Shown here in pieces: positions 9,774 to 20,740 of a stretch of DNA of 64,000 bases. A program made the translations under genes and the position numbers. Source of the DNA: Myoxocephalus aenaeus (Eukaryota > Chordata > Actinopteri > Perciformes > Cottidae); the NCBI GenBank assembly GCA_038501785.1, contig JBAMJR010000170.1, forward strand, positions 6,832,501 through 6,896,500. Reading direction: 5' to 3'. Each line of letters opens with the position of its first letter. Position 1 is the stretch's first letter. The notes under the pieces are model-generated. The model had not been told where the DNA came from. It did not search any database and was given only the letters and a program-made list of their open reading frames with translations.

Positions 9774-11000
9774 CAATTCAATTCAATTCAATTCAGTTTA
9801 TTTTATATAGCCCAACATCACAAATACAAGTTTGCCTCGGAGGGCTTTACAATCTGTACACATAACATCCCTGTCCCGGGACCTCACATCGGATCAGGAA
9901 AAACTCCCTTAGAAAGATAGTAAAAACCCTTTCACAGGGAAAAAAAAGGGAAGAAACCTGAGGGAGAGCAACAGAGGAGGATCCCTCTCCCCGGATGGAC
10001 AGAAGCAATAGATGTCATGTGGCCAGAATGAATAGCGTAGTTACAGCACGTTCAATGAATATGACAGAAATTATTCATATAATGAGTATTAGGCATGGTC
10101 CATGATCCTGATAATCCATGAAGCAGAAGGCGGTAGAGAGGAGGGGGGCATCAGAAGGGCCATGGCAGCAGGTAGGACCGGTTCCAGGCCGGTTCCATCA
10201 GCAGGGCCATGGCAGCAGGCAAGGACCGGTTCCAGGCAGCCATGGATCCATGGCAGGAGGGGTGGGTGGGGGGGCGGCAGGACCCGGGGCAGGACCCGGG
10301 GCAGGACCGGTTCCAGGCAGCCATGAATCCATGGAAAAAGAAAGTAGAGTTAGTAATGTGCATTGAAGAGACAATAGTTTATCCAGATGGAGAGAAAGAA
10401 GAGGAGAGGAGGAGTGAAAGAGGAAGAGAAGAGGAGCGAAAGAGGAAGAGAAGAGGAGCTCAGTGTATCCTAAGATGTCCCCCAGCAGTCTAGGCCTATA
10501 GCAGCATATCTAGGGGCTGGACCAGGGCAAACCTGAGCCAGCCCTAACTATAAGCCTGAAACAGCCCTAAGTATAAGTGCTATCAAAGAGGAAAGTCTTA
10601 AGTCTACTCTTAAATGAGGTGACTGTGTCTGCCCCCCGGACTGAAAGTGGAAGCTGATTCCACAGAAGAGGAGCCCGATAACTGAAAGCTCTAGCCCCCA
10701 ACCTACTTTTTAAGACTCTGGGAACCACAAGTAACCCTGCATTCAGTGAGCGTAACGCTCTGGTGGGGTAATATGGCACTATAAGCTCTTTAAGATATGA
10801 TGGTGCATCACCAGCTAAGGCTTTATAGGTGAGGAGGAGGATTTTAAATATGATTCTCGATCTTACAGGAAGCCAGTGGAGAGCAGCTAATACAGGAGTA
10901 ATGTGATCTCTCTTCCGAGTCCTTGTTAGTACACGAGCTGCAGCATTCTGGATCAGCTGGAGAGACCCAAGGGACTCAGTAATACTTAACCTTTTACAAC
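9774..11000 (-). mobile_element. 5'-truncated L2-type LINE with (ATTCA)n 3' tail
   Basis: On the minus strand the element begins within the C-terminal part of ORF2, continues through a long 3' UTR, and ends in an ATTCA/TGAAT pentamer run at 9774-9797. The 3' UTR includes a terminal block with TTTACAATCTGTAC. It also contains a local GC-rich repeat (10158-10330) and a purine-rich stretch (10385-10460). The 5' end is truncated near 10980-11030. Confidence 0.75.
10158..10460. repeat. GC-rich imperfect tandem repeat plus purine-rich tract inside the L2 3' UTR
   Basis: GGCCATGGCAGCAGG, GGACCGGTTCCAGGC and the GGGGCAGGACCCG pieces repeat two to three times between 10158 and 10325. A GAGGAAGAGAAGAGGAG tract at 10385-10460 follows. 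These make spurious frames on both strands (10102-10493), which I do not regard as genes. Confidence 0.7.
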
Positions 11001-11028
11001 CATGAGTTACAACCTTCACTACTCTCAT
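10567..11028 (-). pseudogene. L2 LINE ORF2 C-terminus
   Basis: A 153-codon frame contains LQLIQNAAARVLTRTRKRDH, then HITPVLAALHWLPVRSRI and LLLTYKALAGDAPSYL. These are the hallmark phrases of the C-terminal part of L2-type LINE ORF2 proteins, following the RT domain. The first ~25 residues do not match that region, so the true 5' truncation lies near 10975-11000. The stop at 10567 is probably the natural end. RT catalytic motifs are absent, so the fragment is non-functional. Confidence 0.8.
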
Positions 11029-11302
11029 ATGATAAACTTTCAGGACTACTTTGCTTAAATTGCAGATTATATATTTATTGCAGGATTATTAGCACAGACT
11101 AAATTATTTGATGTTTGTCCTGGATGATGTTATACCGGACGATAACATTTCAACGTCCGTCGAAAACCCCTCTCGATGTCTCGAGTCCTCTCTTTTTCTG
11201 TCCTTCAGTCCTGCAATTTCCCCCTATCTCTCATCCTCACACCCAGTTGTTTAATGGCACCATTCTTCATAACAATTTAACACATACACATTTTGACTTC
11301 TA

Positions 11303-11500
11303 AAAAGAGAACTTGATTACTTCATTCTTCACGCAACCTGGTCCTTCCTGAGCCGATCGTATGAGGAAACGTTTAACACTTTCCACCTGCACAGTGCTTT
11401 CTGTCAACAGAATCATAGATATAACTTTTTGGTTATTAAATCACAATGCAAAATCAAGTTTTAGGTTATACTGATTTTTGTACATTCGCTCTGATAATAT
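11303..11500 (+). repeat. Dispersed repeat, copy 2, left part
   Basis: Matches 7547-7730 in the same orientation (GAACTTGATTACTTCA, CTTTTTGGTTATTAAATCAC, TTTTAGGTTATACT). Its continuation is at 15930-16016, on the far side of the LTR insertions. Confidence 0.55.
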
Positions 11501-11577
11501 AAATCGTTATATTCTGTAGATATTCTTCATTTCATTATTCTTCTGTCTATTAGAGTTCAGGTTGTGCGAGGTCAGTT

Positions 11578-11831
11578 TGTAGCGTTAGACATTCCTGCTG
11601 CAGCTATCTCCGTTATTTCAGTCACCAAAGTGGTTAGCTAGTAGCTAGTATTCACGGGAGAAAAAGGAACAGACTACCATCGTCTCGTTGGTCTGGGAAC
11701 TCACTCGGACCGTTTATTCTGCACATGCGCACAACAGCACAACAGTACACAGGTACACATCTTCCCACGTGACATCCATGTACAGGCCACTCAACATGGC
11801 TTTGCTCTACTCATAAGGAATATGCTCAACA
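11578..11831 (-). repeat. 3' LTR of the copia element
   Basis: Identical by eye to 15231-15484. Internal sequence joins it directly, with no clear polypurine tract, because the deletion that removed RNase H runs up to the LTR. Confidence 0.92.
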
Positions 11832-11905
11832 ATAATGTATATCAAGCTACCTACTATCTCTCTATATCCTGTCGAATCAGTAACTTCACCCTCACTGTCA
11901 AAATT

Positions 11906-14900
11906 TTACTTTTGCTCACATGGGGTGGATCTCGGTTTGCATTCGGACATTCCAAATTTCGCTAATATTTTCTCTATGTGTCTCTTTTGAGTCATTTTGA
12001 TCTCTCCCTCACTCTGTCTGAAATCGATACCTAGGAAGTGTTTAAGTGGACCCATATATTTCATCTTAAACCTTCTCTTCAACATTTCTTTTACATCACT
12101 GAGTAAGGTGTTGTTACTCGCTGCTATGATTAAGTCATCTACCCACACTAACAGGATCACTTTCTCGTTCTCAGATTTTCTGCTGTAGACACAATGATCA
12201 GCATCATTTTGCACAAAACCATTCTCTGTAAGGTGATCATGCAGTAACATGTTCCAGTTCCGCCCGGACTGTTTTAAACCATACAATGACTTGTTGAGTT
12301 TACACACTAAGTGTTCCCCTGTTTTTGACTTGATCTCAAAACCTTCCGGTTGCTCCATATATACCTCACAGTCTATTGGAGCATGGAGGTAAGCAGTCTT
12401 CACATCCATTTGGTGTAGGATAAGATCCTCCTGTACAGCCACCTGCATTAATGCTCGTACAGAGGTCATGTTGGCTGTCGGTGAAAGTCTCTTTATAATC
12501 AATCCCTTCCACTTGACTATACCCCTTTGCGACATATCTGGCTTTACAAGTCTCAGATCCATCTGGGCTCTCTTTCACTGCATATACCCAGCGACCTCCC
12601 ACTGCTTGTTTGCCTCTTGGCAGTGGGGCCAGAGTGAAAGTATTATTCTCTGTCAAAGAGTTCATCTCCTCTTTCATCGCATCAGTCCACATTTTTGACT
12701 TCTTAGAGTCCATTGCCTCTTTAAGTGTTTTAGGTACATCATAAGCCACTCTGTAGAAATAATCTACATTTTCACTTTCGTCATTATTACACTCAGCTTT
12801 ACACTGGTACTCCTTTAAGTATTCTGGAGCCTTTCTCTGTCTCATAGGGTATCTCTTTTCTCCCTCTTCTCTCTGAGTACTATCTGTCTGGGTTGGACCT
12901 GCCTCAGCATTCTCCTCAACATTTGACTCTTTACTCTCCTCAGGCTGTCCCTGACCCTGATTGACTATCTTCGGTGGTGTATCTCTTTTCTCAATATCTC
13001 CCCCCATGTCACAATCTGTCTGAGTCTGGCTATCTGCGCTACCTTTGGTGAGGAATTTCACCAGCCTATGTTTGAGGACTTTTCCTGTCTCGGGATAATA
13101 CACGTTATATGCTGGACTATATTTGTCATAGCCTACAAGGATCCCCTTTTTGCATCTAGAATCCAGCTTTTTCTTATCCTGCTGATATACGTAGCATTCA
13201 GAGCCAAATATCTTCATGTTAGATAGGTTAGGTGTTTTTCCTGTGAAAACACGGTAAGGTGTTTGCTTTAGCCGCTTACTGTAGCACCTGTTGCGGATTT
13301 GAGCTGCTGTCTGTACAGCATATGTCCATAATTGCTTTGGGAGGTTACTCTCCAATAACATGCATCGAGACATCTCGAATAAGGTTCTCCAACCTCTTTC
13401 GGCAGTTCCATTTTGATGAGGTGAGTAGGGTGCACTCTTCTCATGCCTTATCAAGTTACTCCTAAGTAAAAACTGGAACTCCTGCCCGGTAAACTCTGTG
13501 CCGTTATCAGACCTTATGCACTTTATCTTTCCATATGGAGCTACATCTGCTATGAATTTTTCTGTAGCTTTTGTCGTGTCACTCTTTGCTTTAATAAAGT
13601 ATGGAAAAATCATCCCACTGTAATCATCAGTAAATGCTATTGCATATCTGTATCCATCTTTATCTGCTGGTTCTATCGGACCGCATAGGTCTGTGTGTAC
13701 TAGCTCTAATACGGTTGTAGCTTTAGCGTCTGCCTGTCTGTTTCTGCTTTGTGTAAATTTGCCCTGTGTGCATATTTCACAGTTTTGGTTGGACTTGTCA
13801 TGTTTCCCTTTTATAGACATCCCTTCAACCACCTTTTCTAATTTTGCAACATCATCAAAATTGCAATGACCAAGTATCCTATGCCACGTTTGAATGTCAT
13901 GACAACCATACACTGCATCAACATTTTCATCATCTACAGTGCTAAGGTAATACAGCCTACCATACACATCCATTTTGAACTTGGTACCATCCTTGTGGAC
14001 CAGCCAGTCATTACCGTCCTTGAAGCGGACCTCAGCTCCGTTGGCTGTCGCTGCTTTGACTGAAAAGATGTTTTGTGGAAACGATGGGATGTAGAGCGCT
14101 TGCTTGAGCCTCGTTTTCACCTGTCGTCCCTCGCTGTCCAGCAAGTAGACTTCGGCGTCTCCCCTCATCTTCGCCATTCCGCTCACCTTGGATCCGTCAG
14201 CGAGCTCGATCATGTGGTCCTCGGGTCTGAAGCTCTTGTCAAACGTTTTGAACTTTGTGGCGTCGTTGATCATGTGTGTTGTGGCGCCGCAGTCGACCAT
14301 GAGACCCTTCTTGTTTCCTCTTTGTGCAGGACAGTCATTCATCCTGAAACAGAAAGATGTATGCTCTGCCTCTGTCTCTCCATCAGCTTTCTTCACATGG
14401 TCACGGCCTTGTCCTCGGCTGCGTCCCCTTCCTCGCTGTGGTGTGTCCCATTTTCGTTCCTCTCTTTTCACCTGGTAACCGTCAGGACACGCCCTGGCCA
14501 TGTGTCCCTTTTTACCGCACGTGTAACACTCAACATCGGCTATGTCCATTTTCTTCCCTCTTCCTCTTCCTCGTGACCTCGTTGCCCCGCTAGTCTTCAT
14601 CACGTTGTCTTCTTCAACATTCACGTCACTTTTCCCATATTTTTCAGTACTCTCGTAACTTCGCAGTTTTGTTTTAAACTCGCCGAACGTTACAGTGTCA
14701 CTTGTCTGAGTGATGTACACGATGAATGGCTTGTATGAATCAGGTAGTCCTTTTACTACCATAGCCATCTGAAGCCCATCACTAATATGCTCCTCTGCTC
14801 TTCTCAATGACGTGAATATAGTCTCTGCTCTAATAATATAGTCCGTGACAGTTTCATCGTTAGCCTTATGGAGCGAGGAAAGTTCACAATACAAACTCAC

Positions 14901-15245
14901 AACGCGGGGTTTGTCCTTTCCTGCATAGTGCTCGCGAAGAATATTCAGTGCTTTTCTTCCGTCACGTTTCGCGTCCCTCATTACCAATGACAAGCTCTTG
15001 TTGTCTAGACATTGCACTAATTCTGCATATGCCTCACCGTTCTTTTCCTCGTCTTCCGCGAGAGCTTCTTCGTCACCCTCAGCTATCTCCGGGTCTTCCG
15101 AGATAACTTCTCTGAGGCGACGTAACTCCATGTGCGCGAGGAACCTTGTTTCCCAGAGTTCGTAATTTTTCTCATCACCGTCGAATAAAAGTCTGAACCA
15201 CCTTTGGCCTGATTGACTGGGCCCATAACCTGTAGCGTTAGACAT
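11906..15245 (-). pseudogene. copia gag-pol, frameshifted and lacking RNase H
   Basis: The polyprotein probably starts at 15245 (MSNATGYGPS), an ATG inside the 5' LTR, and reads through the primer site; an upstream in-frame ATG at 15281 is also in the LTR. In order: Gag, a CCHC knuckle (CYTCGKKGHMARAC), protease (VDCGATTHM), an HHCC zinc-binding segment (TWHRILGHC...CEIC), integrase with DLCGP, RSDNGTEF and PHQNGTAERGW, then RT. Near 12484-12487 one base is lost from a T run, and RT continues in another frame to KTAYLHAPID, LYGLKQSGRNW and VWVDDLI. A stop follows at 11906, then residual coding joins the 3' LTR directly, so the RNase H domain is absent. The copy cannot move alone. Confidence 0.88.
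15217..15230 (-). other. Primer binding site, initiator tRNA-Met anticodon-arm type
   Basis: On the minus strand GGTTATGGGCCCAG directly follows the 5' LTR. It is the reverse complement of the CTGGGCCCATAACC segment of vertebrate initiator tRNA-Met (anticodon stem and loop). Copia elements are known to prime from a 5' half of this tRNA instead of its 3' end. The match is from memory of the tRNA sequence. Confidence 0.8.
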
Positions 15246-15484
15246 TCCTGCTGCAGCTATCTCCGTTATTTCAGTCACCAAAGTGGTTAGCTAGTAGCTA
15301 GTATTCACGGGAGAAAAAGGAACAGACTACCATCGTCTCGTTGGTCTGGGAACTCACTCGGACCGTTTATTCTGCACATGCGCACAACAGCACAACAGTA
15401 CACAGGTACACATCTTCCCACGTGACATCCATGTACAGGCCACTCAACATGGCTTTGCTCTACTCATAAGGAATATGCTCAACA
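15231..15484 (-). repeat. 5' LTR of the copia element
   Basis: 254 bp, identical by eye to the 3' LTR. It contains the probable gag-pol start codon at 15243-15245. Confidence 0.92.
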
Positions 15485-15929
15485 CAGTTTAACAAATACT
15501 TTCTGTGAGAAATTTCTGTGAGAACAGTCCGGTTGTCTGTTCCTCAAGGTTCCACACTCTGCACTACAACACTCACACCTGTTTATCAGTATGTTGACAT
15601 TAGGGAAGCAGACTGGTCGTTGCACGTTCCAGCCCTGTGAGAAAAGATGAGGACGCGATTCTCCTCCTCTTAGAAAGGTTAGAGCCAATAGAAATGTTAG
15701 ATGTTCATGACAGAGAACCGAGTATTAAAGAGCCGAACTTCTGGCTGTTCGGGGTGTTTTTTGGACGGTCAACCTGTGTGTTGACTGGACGACTCCCTGC
15801 TATCGCGATTGCAGCGCTTGTTACTCTACTTGTGATCAAGGAAAATAAATTCAGAGAACGAGAGAAGTTGTTTGACTAAGTTCTTCCGGACGCTACACCA
15901 GGCATCCAATAATGAATGCGCATTAACAG

Positions 15930-16500
15930 CTCTGTGTTCCTTGGCCGGATCTTATAGTCCAGTATATCTGCCTTTCACGCAAGACAGCTTTTCTGGGATC
16001 TCAACTCTACTTGACAATATTGTTCCGTTATAAGTATTATTATCATGCCAGCAACCAGATACAAATGAATAGTGACACCCTGGTGTTTAAAATGAAAAAA
16101 ACACATTTTGTAAATTGGTTGTTCTTAAACCAGGCGGTATTAAAGTGTTTACCCAAACATCATGTTCATGTTTTGAGATATCTGTGTCTGTCTCAACCCC
16201 AATACAGTATCGAGGTAAATGGAATCAGCAGTTCTCACATGAGTGTCCCCATCACACTGAATAATCCACTGAATAACCAAATAAAACAATGTGCATGTCA
16301 TAAAACAGCCTGAGGTAAGTATGAAAATCATGTTAATGCGAAATTTGAGTGAACTGATCCTTTAAATGCAACATGATGCCACAGAATACAGTTCAATGTA
16401 CAGTACAGCTCTGAAGCTACAGGGTTTCAATCAAAACACATTTTACATCACTTAAAAAAATCAAACAAACTTAAAGGATAACATTAAAACATTTGAATTA
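15930..16500 (+). repeat. Dispersed repeat copy 2, right part, then non-coding sequence
   Basis: 15930-16016 (CTGTGTTCCTTGG, CCAGTATATCTGCC, CTGGGATCTCAACTCTACTT) matches 7747-7834. The rest to 16500 shows no gene; the 100-codon frame at 16011-16313 is not recognised. Confidence 0.5.
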
Positions 16501-16509
16501 AGGTAGGTG

Positions 16510-16510
<1 letters not shown>

Positions 16511-16562
<52 letters not shown>
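16511..16562. repeat. (AAT)n microsatellite
   Basis: About 17 uninterrupted ATA/AAT trinucleotides, followed by degenerate TTATTA sequence, immediately beside the 3' end of a SINE. Confidence 0.95.
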
Positions 16563-16563
<1 letters not shown>

Positions 16564-16584
16564 TATTATTATAATTATAATAAT

Positions 16585-16792
16585 TAATCCTTTATTAGTC
16601 CCACAGTGGGGAAATTTGTTCTCTGCAATTTGACCCATCATTAGTATTTAAGGAGCAGTGGCCTGGGGAGCCCACTGCCCAGGGAGCAACTGGGGGTTCA
16701 GTGTCTTGCTCAAGGACACTTCGACATGGGGATTAAACTGGCTACATTGTGGTTTCAGGACGACCACTCAACCCCATGAGCTACAGCCGCCC
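16585..16792 (-). mobile_element. tRNA-derived SINE, copy 1
   Basis: On the minus strand the head is GGGCGGCTGTAGCTCATGGG, a decayed tRNA A-box region, and CGAAGTGTCCTTGAGCAAG follows. The same family occurs at 43397-43609 (plus) and 48868-49014 (minus). The B-box is degraded here. The plus-strand TTTATT at 16590-16595 gives an AATAAA on the minus strand about 600 bases downstream of the FUT stop codon. Confidence 0.75.
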
Positions 16793-17191
16793 AACTTGTA
16801 ACACATATTATTCATAACATGACAAATGTGAGTAAAATCAAGATATATTTTTCTCTAAATGTATATTTATAAGATTAATTGCTCACACCAATTGTCCAGA
16901 TATGGTGATGTGGATGTTTTGAGGTAAACTAAAGGATTAAGTAGTACTTTGTGGGCTGAAGAAATTCTCTTACCTTTGCGAGCTAAATACACAATTTATA
17001 GCCATGTTGGATTATCATAAAAAAAAGAAGAAAAAAAAGAAAAACACCAGGCTGTTTGCAGGGCTCTTGGTCATGACATGTTTTGGAGATACATTTAACC
17101 ACGAGCAGAGCCAAAAGTTGCACACATTTTATGAATAGATTCTGATTTGTGTTTTGAATCAGTTCAGAGGAGCAGTACATCAATAACAGCA
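16793..17191. other. No gene; probable 3' flank or 3' UTR of the FUT gene
   Basis: Non-coding AT-rich sequence directly downstream of the fucosyltransferase stop. No AATAAA on the minus strand was found closer than the one inside the SINE. Confidence 0.4.
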
Positions 17192-18277
17192 TTAAAGTAA
17201 CAACCACTTGAACAGATCAGGTACAACTCTGTACTCCTTGTTCATGCCAACGTGACGACAGGCCTGGCAGATAGCGTGTGCAAACTCATACTTCTCCTCA
17301 GTAAGATGACGTCTTGCAGTATAGAATCGCCGCCAATTGAAGTATCTCATATAAGCCTCCTGATCCTTATCCAGGCCCAGGAGGAACTGAGCTAGTGCTA
17401 AGGCATTAGGAAAGTCGTTAACATGTATGAAGGATTCACCTGGGGCAAAGTCCTCATAGTTCCTTCTCGGTGGGCCCAAAACTATCGGCACAGTGCCAAC
17501 TGCCAGAGGTCCATTGAACGTTTCTGTAATGTAATCTCTGTGAATTGAATTCTCAAAGGAAAGGTAGAATTTGCAGCTGCTAATAGTCAGGAAATAGTTC
17601 TCCCCTTTGGCAGAGTTGTGAAAAACATCCACCTTCATGTGTTTTATAAGCTCTCTGTAGTAGCTGTATCTCTCCCCTGATGTTGTGTCGAGGTTGTCGC
17701 TATCCACAATCCAACAAAGCAATCGTTCCTTCTTGGGAAGTACGAAATCTTCACCTGAAGTCTTGTAAGTAAGTCGCCTGCGAACCTGAATATCTGCATC
17801 CTTCCTGTAGCTCAAGGTTAAGTTAAAAAGGCTTTGAATGCCTTTGATCCTGCGCGTGTTGTTCGGTGAGTCTGTGTTGAACCAGATCCACCTCTGAAAC
17901 CTAGCTCTAGGTGAGGTGGGGAGGTTAGAGAGGTCATCCTGAATAGCTCTGTGAAACACCAAAACTGCATGAGCTCTGGAGTATAAAGATCTATCATCTG
18001 TGAGGTGGCAGCTGTCAATTTTGAAAAGCGTCTTACAGTCTTGAAGATCAAACCTTTTGTTTTCAGGCCAAAACCACAGCAGCATTACAGGCTTGTCTGT
18101 CTGTTGTTTCACTGCCGAGCTGTTCGCCTGCTTTGTCAGCCGTCCTGAATGAGCCGGGGGAAGATGACATTTTGGAGCTGGAGATGACTGGAGATACTGT
18201 AAAACCAGGACTATGATTCCAGCCAGCAGGAGAATCGCTGTCAGGGTGGCTCGTAAAACATAAAAAAAAGAGGCCAT
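17192..18277 (-). CDS. Alpha-1,3-fucosyltransferase, FUT9-like, copy A
   Basis: Encodes 361 residues of a type II Golgi enzyme expected to transfer fucose from GDP-fucose to GlcNAc in lactosamine chains (glycosyltransferase family 10). Seen: a signal anchor at about 8-28; N-domain with PVMLLWFWPENKRFDL (about 63-78) and RWIWFNTDSPNNT; C-domain with CKFYLSFENSIHRDYITE (about 235-252), VPIVLGPPRRNYEDF and FIHVNDF; a C-terminal CQAC pair (337-340). Possible N-glycosylation sites are N52, N139 and N152. Length is close to human FUT9 (359). A splice acceptor (TCCTTGCAG) ends 7 bases before the ATG, so one coding exon follows a non-coding exon. Odd: the conserved DYITEK motif reads DYITET (Thr253), and the loop before CKFYLSFEN is short. 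A family member is certain; activity is not. Confidence 0.93.
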   Translation of the reverse strand: MASFFYVLRATLTAILLLAGIIVLVLQYLQSSPAPKCHLPPAHSGRLTKQANSSAVKQQTDKPVMLLWFWPENKRFDLQDCKTLFKIDSCHLTDDRSLYSRAHAVLVFHRAIQDDLSNLPTSPRARFQRWIWFNTDSPNNTRRIKGIQSLFNLTLSYRKDADIQVRRRLTYKTSGEDFVLPKKERLLCWIVDSDNLDTTSGERYSYYRELIKHMKVDVFHNSAKGENYFLTISSCKFYLSFENSIHRDYITETFNGPLAVGTVPIVLGPPRRNYEDFAPGESFIHVNDFPNALALAQFLLGLDKDQEAYMRYFNWRRFYTARRHLTEEKYEFAHAICQACRHVGMNKEYRVVPDLFKWLLL

Positions 18278-18300
18278 ATTAAACCTGCAAGGAGAGAGGA
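18278..18300 (-). other. Splice acceptor and short 5' UTR of FUT copy A
   Basis: On the minus strand a pyrimidine tract and CTTGCAG (AG at 18286-18285) precede GTTTAAT and then the ATG. This supports the 18277 start and a separate upstream non-coding exon, which I could not locate. Confidence 0.6.
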
Positions 18301-19440
18301 ATTGTCAAAATAATTGGCAACGCATTCAGTTATTTGTTAAATTCTCAAAGAAGTAGACTAACAGAGTTTAAAGAAGTCTAAACTGTTGAACCAGAAGCAA
18401 ATGTACTGTTACTTTGCAAAAAATACTCAAGTAAAAGTACAAGTAGTCATCAAGGTAATAACTTGAGTACAAAGGTATTTCATGAAAAAAATACTTGATT
18501 AGCAAGTAACTTTAGAAATAGTAATAATCCCCTAACATGACTGAACATAGTTAAATGCACATGGCTTGCAACATTTTTATATCAACCTTATGACAGAAAG
18601 CAGGAGTAGTAGTTTTGAAGCATGCCATATTATGTATCTTTGTATTTAAACATATTAGCATTAACACAACAGACTCAGACTGCGCGCTGTTAATTCTTCT
18701 GTATTATGTACTGCAGTTATAGCTTTTTGAAAGCTATAACGTTAATGTACTGGACGGTTCACATGTTGAGTCTAAAGAGCGTTGGAAATTCCAGTCATGC
18801 TGTTGCAGCTTCAGTCATGTGGATTTGAAAAGAGTCATGTGATCCGTGGTCATGGAAACATTAAATAGTAAGTAAATACTTTCTTCTTTTTTTTATGTAA
18901 TGCGATAAATGTTTAAAAAAATAACGGAGCAAACGTAATGATTTTTCTCAACATCTTTTTTTTGTAAGAGTACAAAATATGTTGCATTAAAACTACTCAG
19001 TTCAATTTATTCAAAAAAGGGACGAGAGTAGGCTGTGTACAGAAGAAATGTAAGCTGTTACTGCCTACAGCTGATAACCATGTAGCATGTAAAGACAATT
19101 GGTTGGTCATTGTGGTGTCAAATTTATATTACTGTGGTGGCAGGCGCGTGGTTATGCTCAGCTGCAGAGGGGTGTGGTTGTGGGTGGCTCGGGTTGAGTC
19201 TATTTAGCTGAAAGGACGACCATTGTAAAACAGAACTTAATCATGTATTCTTGCAAGGAGAGGTGCAGTTATACAGCGTCTCAAGGAGTCTGTAGAAGTG
19301 AGCGCTCAAGAGAAGAAGTCACATACAGGAGTTATAGGGAGTGACCAGGATGGGGCTGTATTGGATCATGATGCGTTAAGCCGTGGCAGACAAAATTAAT
19401 GCTAGGTCAGCTTAGTTACAAGACATACTGATATATATAT
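18301..19440. other. No gene; degenerate repeat sequence
   Basis: Around 18425-18530 there are several ACTTGAGTA/TCAAGTA-type words (AAGTAAAAGTACAAGTAGTC), as in short hAT-like MITEs of fish, but ends could not be set. The rest shows no frame that I would support. Confidence 0.4.
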
Positions 19441-20677
19441 TGAGAGAGGGCAAACTCAAATCGTGGCACCGGCACCTGCCGCTTACATGCTGTGGCATCT
19501 CTGGACATGCCGCGCCGGTACCGGCACATGCCGCGCCTGCTGTGGCATCTCTGGACATGCCGCGGCAGTTCGGGACATGCCGCGGCAGTTCGGGACCTGC
19601 CGGGAGCCGCGAGCCGCACCTGCTGCGGCCCTCTGGACATTTCGGGACCTGCCGGGAGCCGCGAGCTGCCGTGCCGGAGCAGTTGCCACTAGTTTTTAAA
19701 TCGTGGCGCACCTCGTAGAGCACCTGTGTCAGACCCGTTTTCAGTGAGTCACGGGTCTTTTATTTTTAAGGGAATTTTTAATGCAGCATAGTGCCGTACT
19801 CACACTCCTCAATACTGCGTTCACAACACGCTTTACTTGCGTGAGTTTACACGCCGGACTATTTGTGATAGTTCGCTTCATTCCCGACTTTTTTATTTAT
19901 TTAATATTAGCTTAAGCAGTTCAGAACCACTGCCCCATAATAATGTGCGTATAATCGTTGTCTTTGTTATTTTCTTCTGTTTTAAGTTTGATCTTTCATA
20001 GAGTAATGTGGGTTTCTTAACCCTAAATTAAATGGATTAATGTCATAGTAACAGAACAATTTGCTTACATATATTTTTACATTTATATGAATCCATGTAC
20101 AATATTTTTACACTTGAAGAGCTACTTCAAGGGTACAAAATAATACGAAGGGCTACTTGTTTGATACAAACTTCCTGAACAACAAAGTTGCACAGATCAC
20201 CTTTTATTAATAATAATATATGTGAAGTGACTGTCTGATCACATATCAATGTTAATTATTCCTCACAATAATTATTAACAATAATTTCCACGACAATGAT
20301 GGTAGGAAAAAAAAAGTCTTCTCACTTTGTTAGAAAAATGAAAATAAAGTTATATCTGTTCAAAAAATAACTAATATTTAGTTTGAATGACAACCACAAA
20401 GTGTGCAGGCTTTGTCACTGCAGTGTTTTTCAGGCTTTTGGAAGAATATTTCCAGAGCCTCGATATGCGAAGTCAGAAACGTCATTTATGAAGCTCCGCA
20501 GGCTCTTTGTCTTGACCTGCAAATAGATGGATGTATGGATGGATGGATATATACCAAGGGGACATTTCTTGTCATAGTAGCGCCGTACAACTTTAAGATA
20601 AAAGATGAATATATAAGGAAGCAACAGGGATGAAAGATATATACAAATAAAATAAAAGTAAAATATAGACGTGTGTG

Positions 20678-20740
<63 letters not shown>

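Larger units (their letters stand above)
11578..15484 (-). mobile_element. Ty1/copia LTR retrotransposon with 5-bp target duplication
   Basis: Two 254-bp LTRs (11578-11831 and 15231-15484) look identical base for base. They end TG..CA and are flanked by CAGTT at 11573-11577 and 15485-15489. The element reads on the minus strand. Next to the 5' LTR, 14 bases (15217-15230) are complementary to the anticodon stem-loop region of initiator tRNA-Met, the copia-type internal primer site. Gag, protease, integrase and RT follow in copia order. The RNase H region is missing and there is an RT frameshift, so this copy is defective despite its identical LTRs. Confidence 0.92.
11562..15898. mobile_element. 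Candidate older solo LTR split by the copia insertion
   Basis: With the copia element and one copy of its CAGTT duplication set aside, 11562-11577 joins 15490-15898 as one ~420-bp block running from TTGTGCGAGG to GGACGCTACAC. It carries AATAAA near 15845. CAGG lies on both outer sides (11558-11561 and 15899-15902), which could be a 4-bp duplication. The right part (15637-15879) has an 80-codon frame that I do not recognise. The termini are not canonical TG/CA, so confidence is limited. Confidence 0.3.

Noticed and set aside
10102..10493. Frames of 70-94 codons on both strands
   Set aside because: Produced by GC-rich and purine-rich repeats in an L2 3' UTR.
14073..14576. 167-codon plus-strand gene
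   Set aside because: Antisense shadow of the copia gag-pol.
19412..19723. Several overlapping frames on both strands in the GC-rich arm
   Set aside because: Repetitive GC-rich DNA lacks stops in all frames; no domain and no codon signal. Same for 21478-21870.
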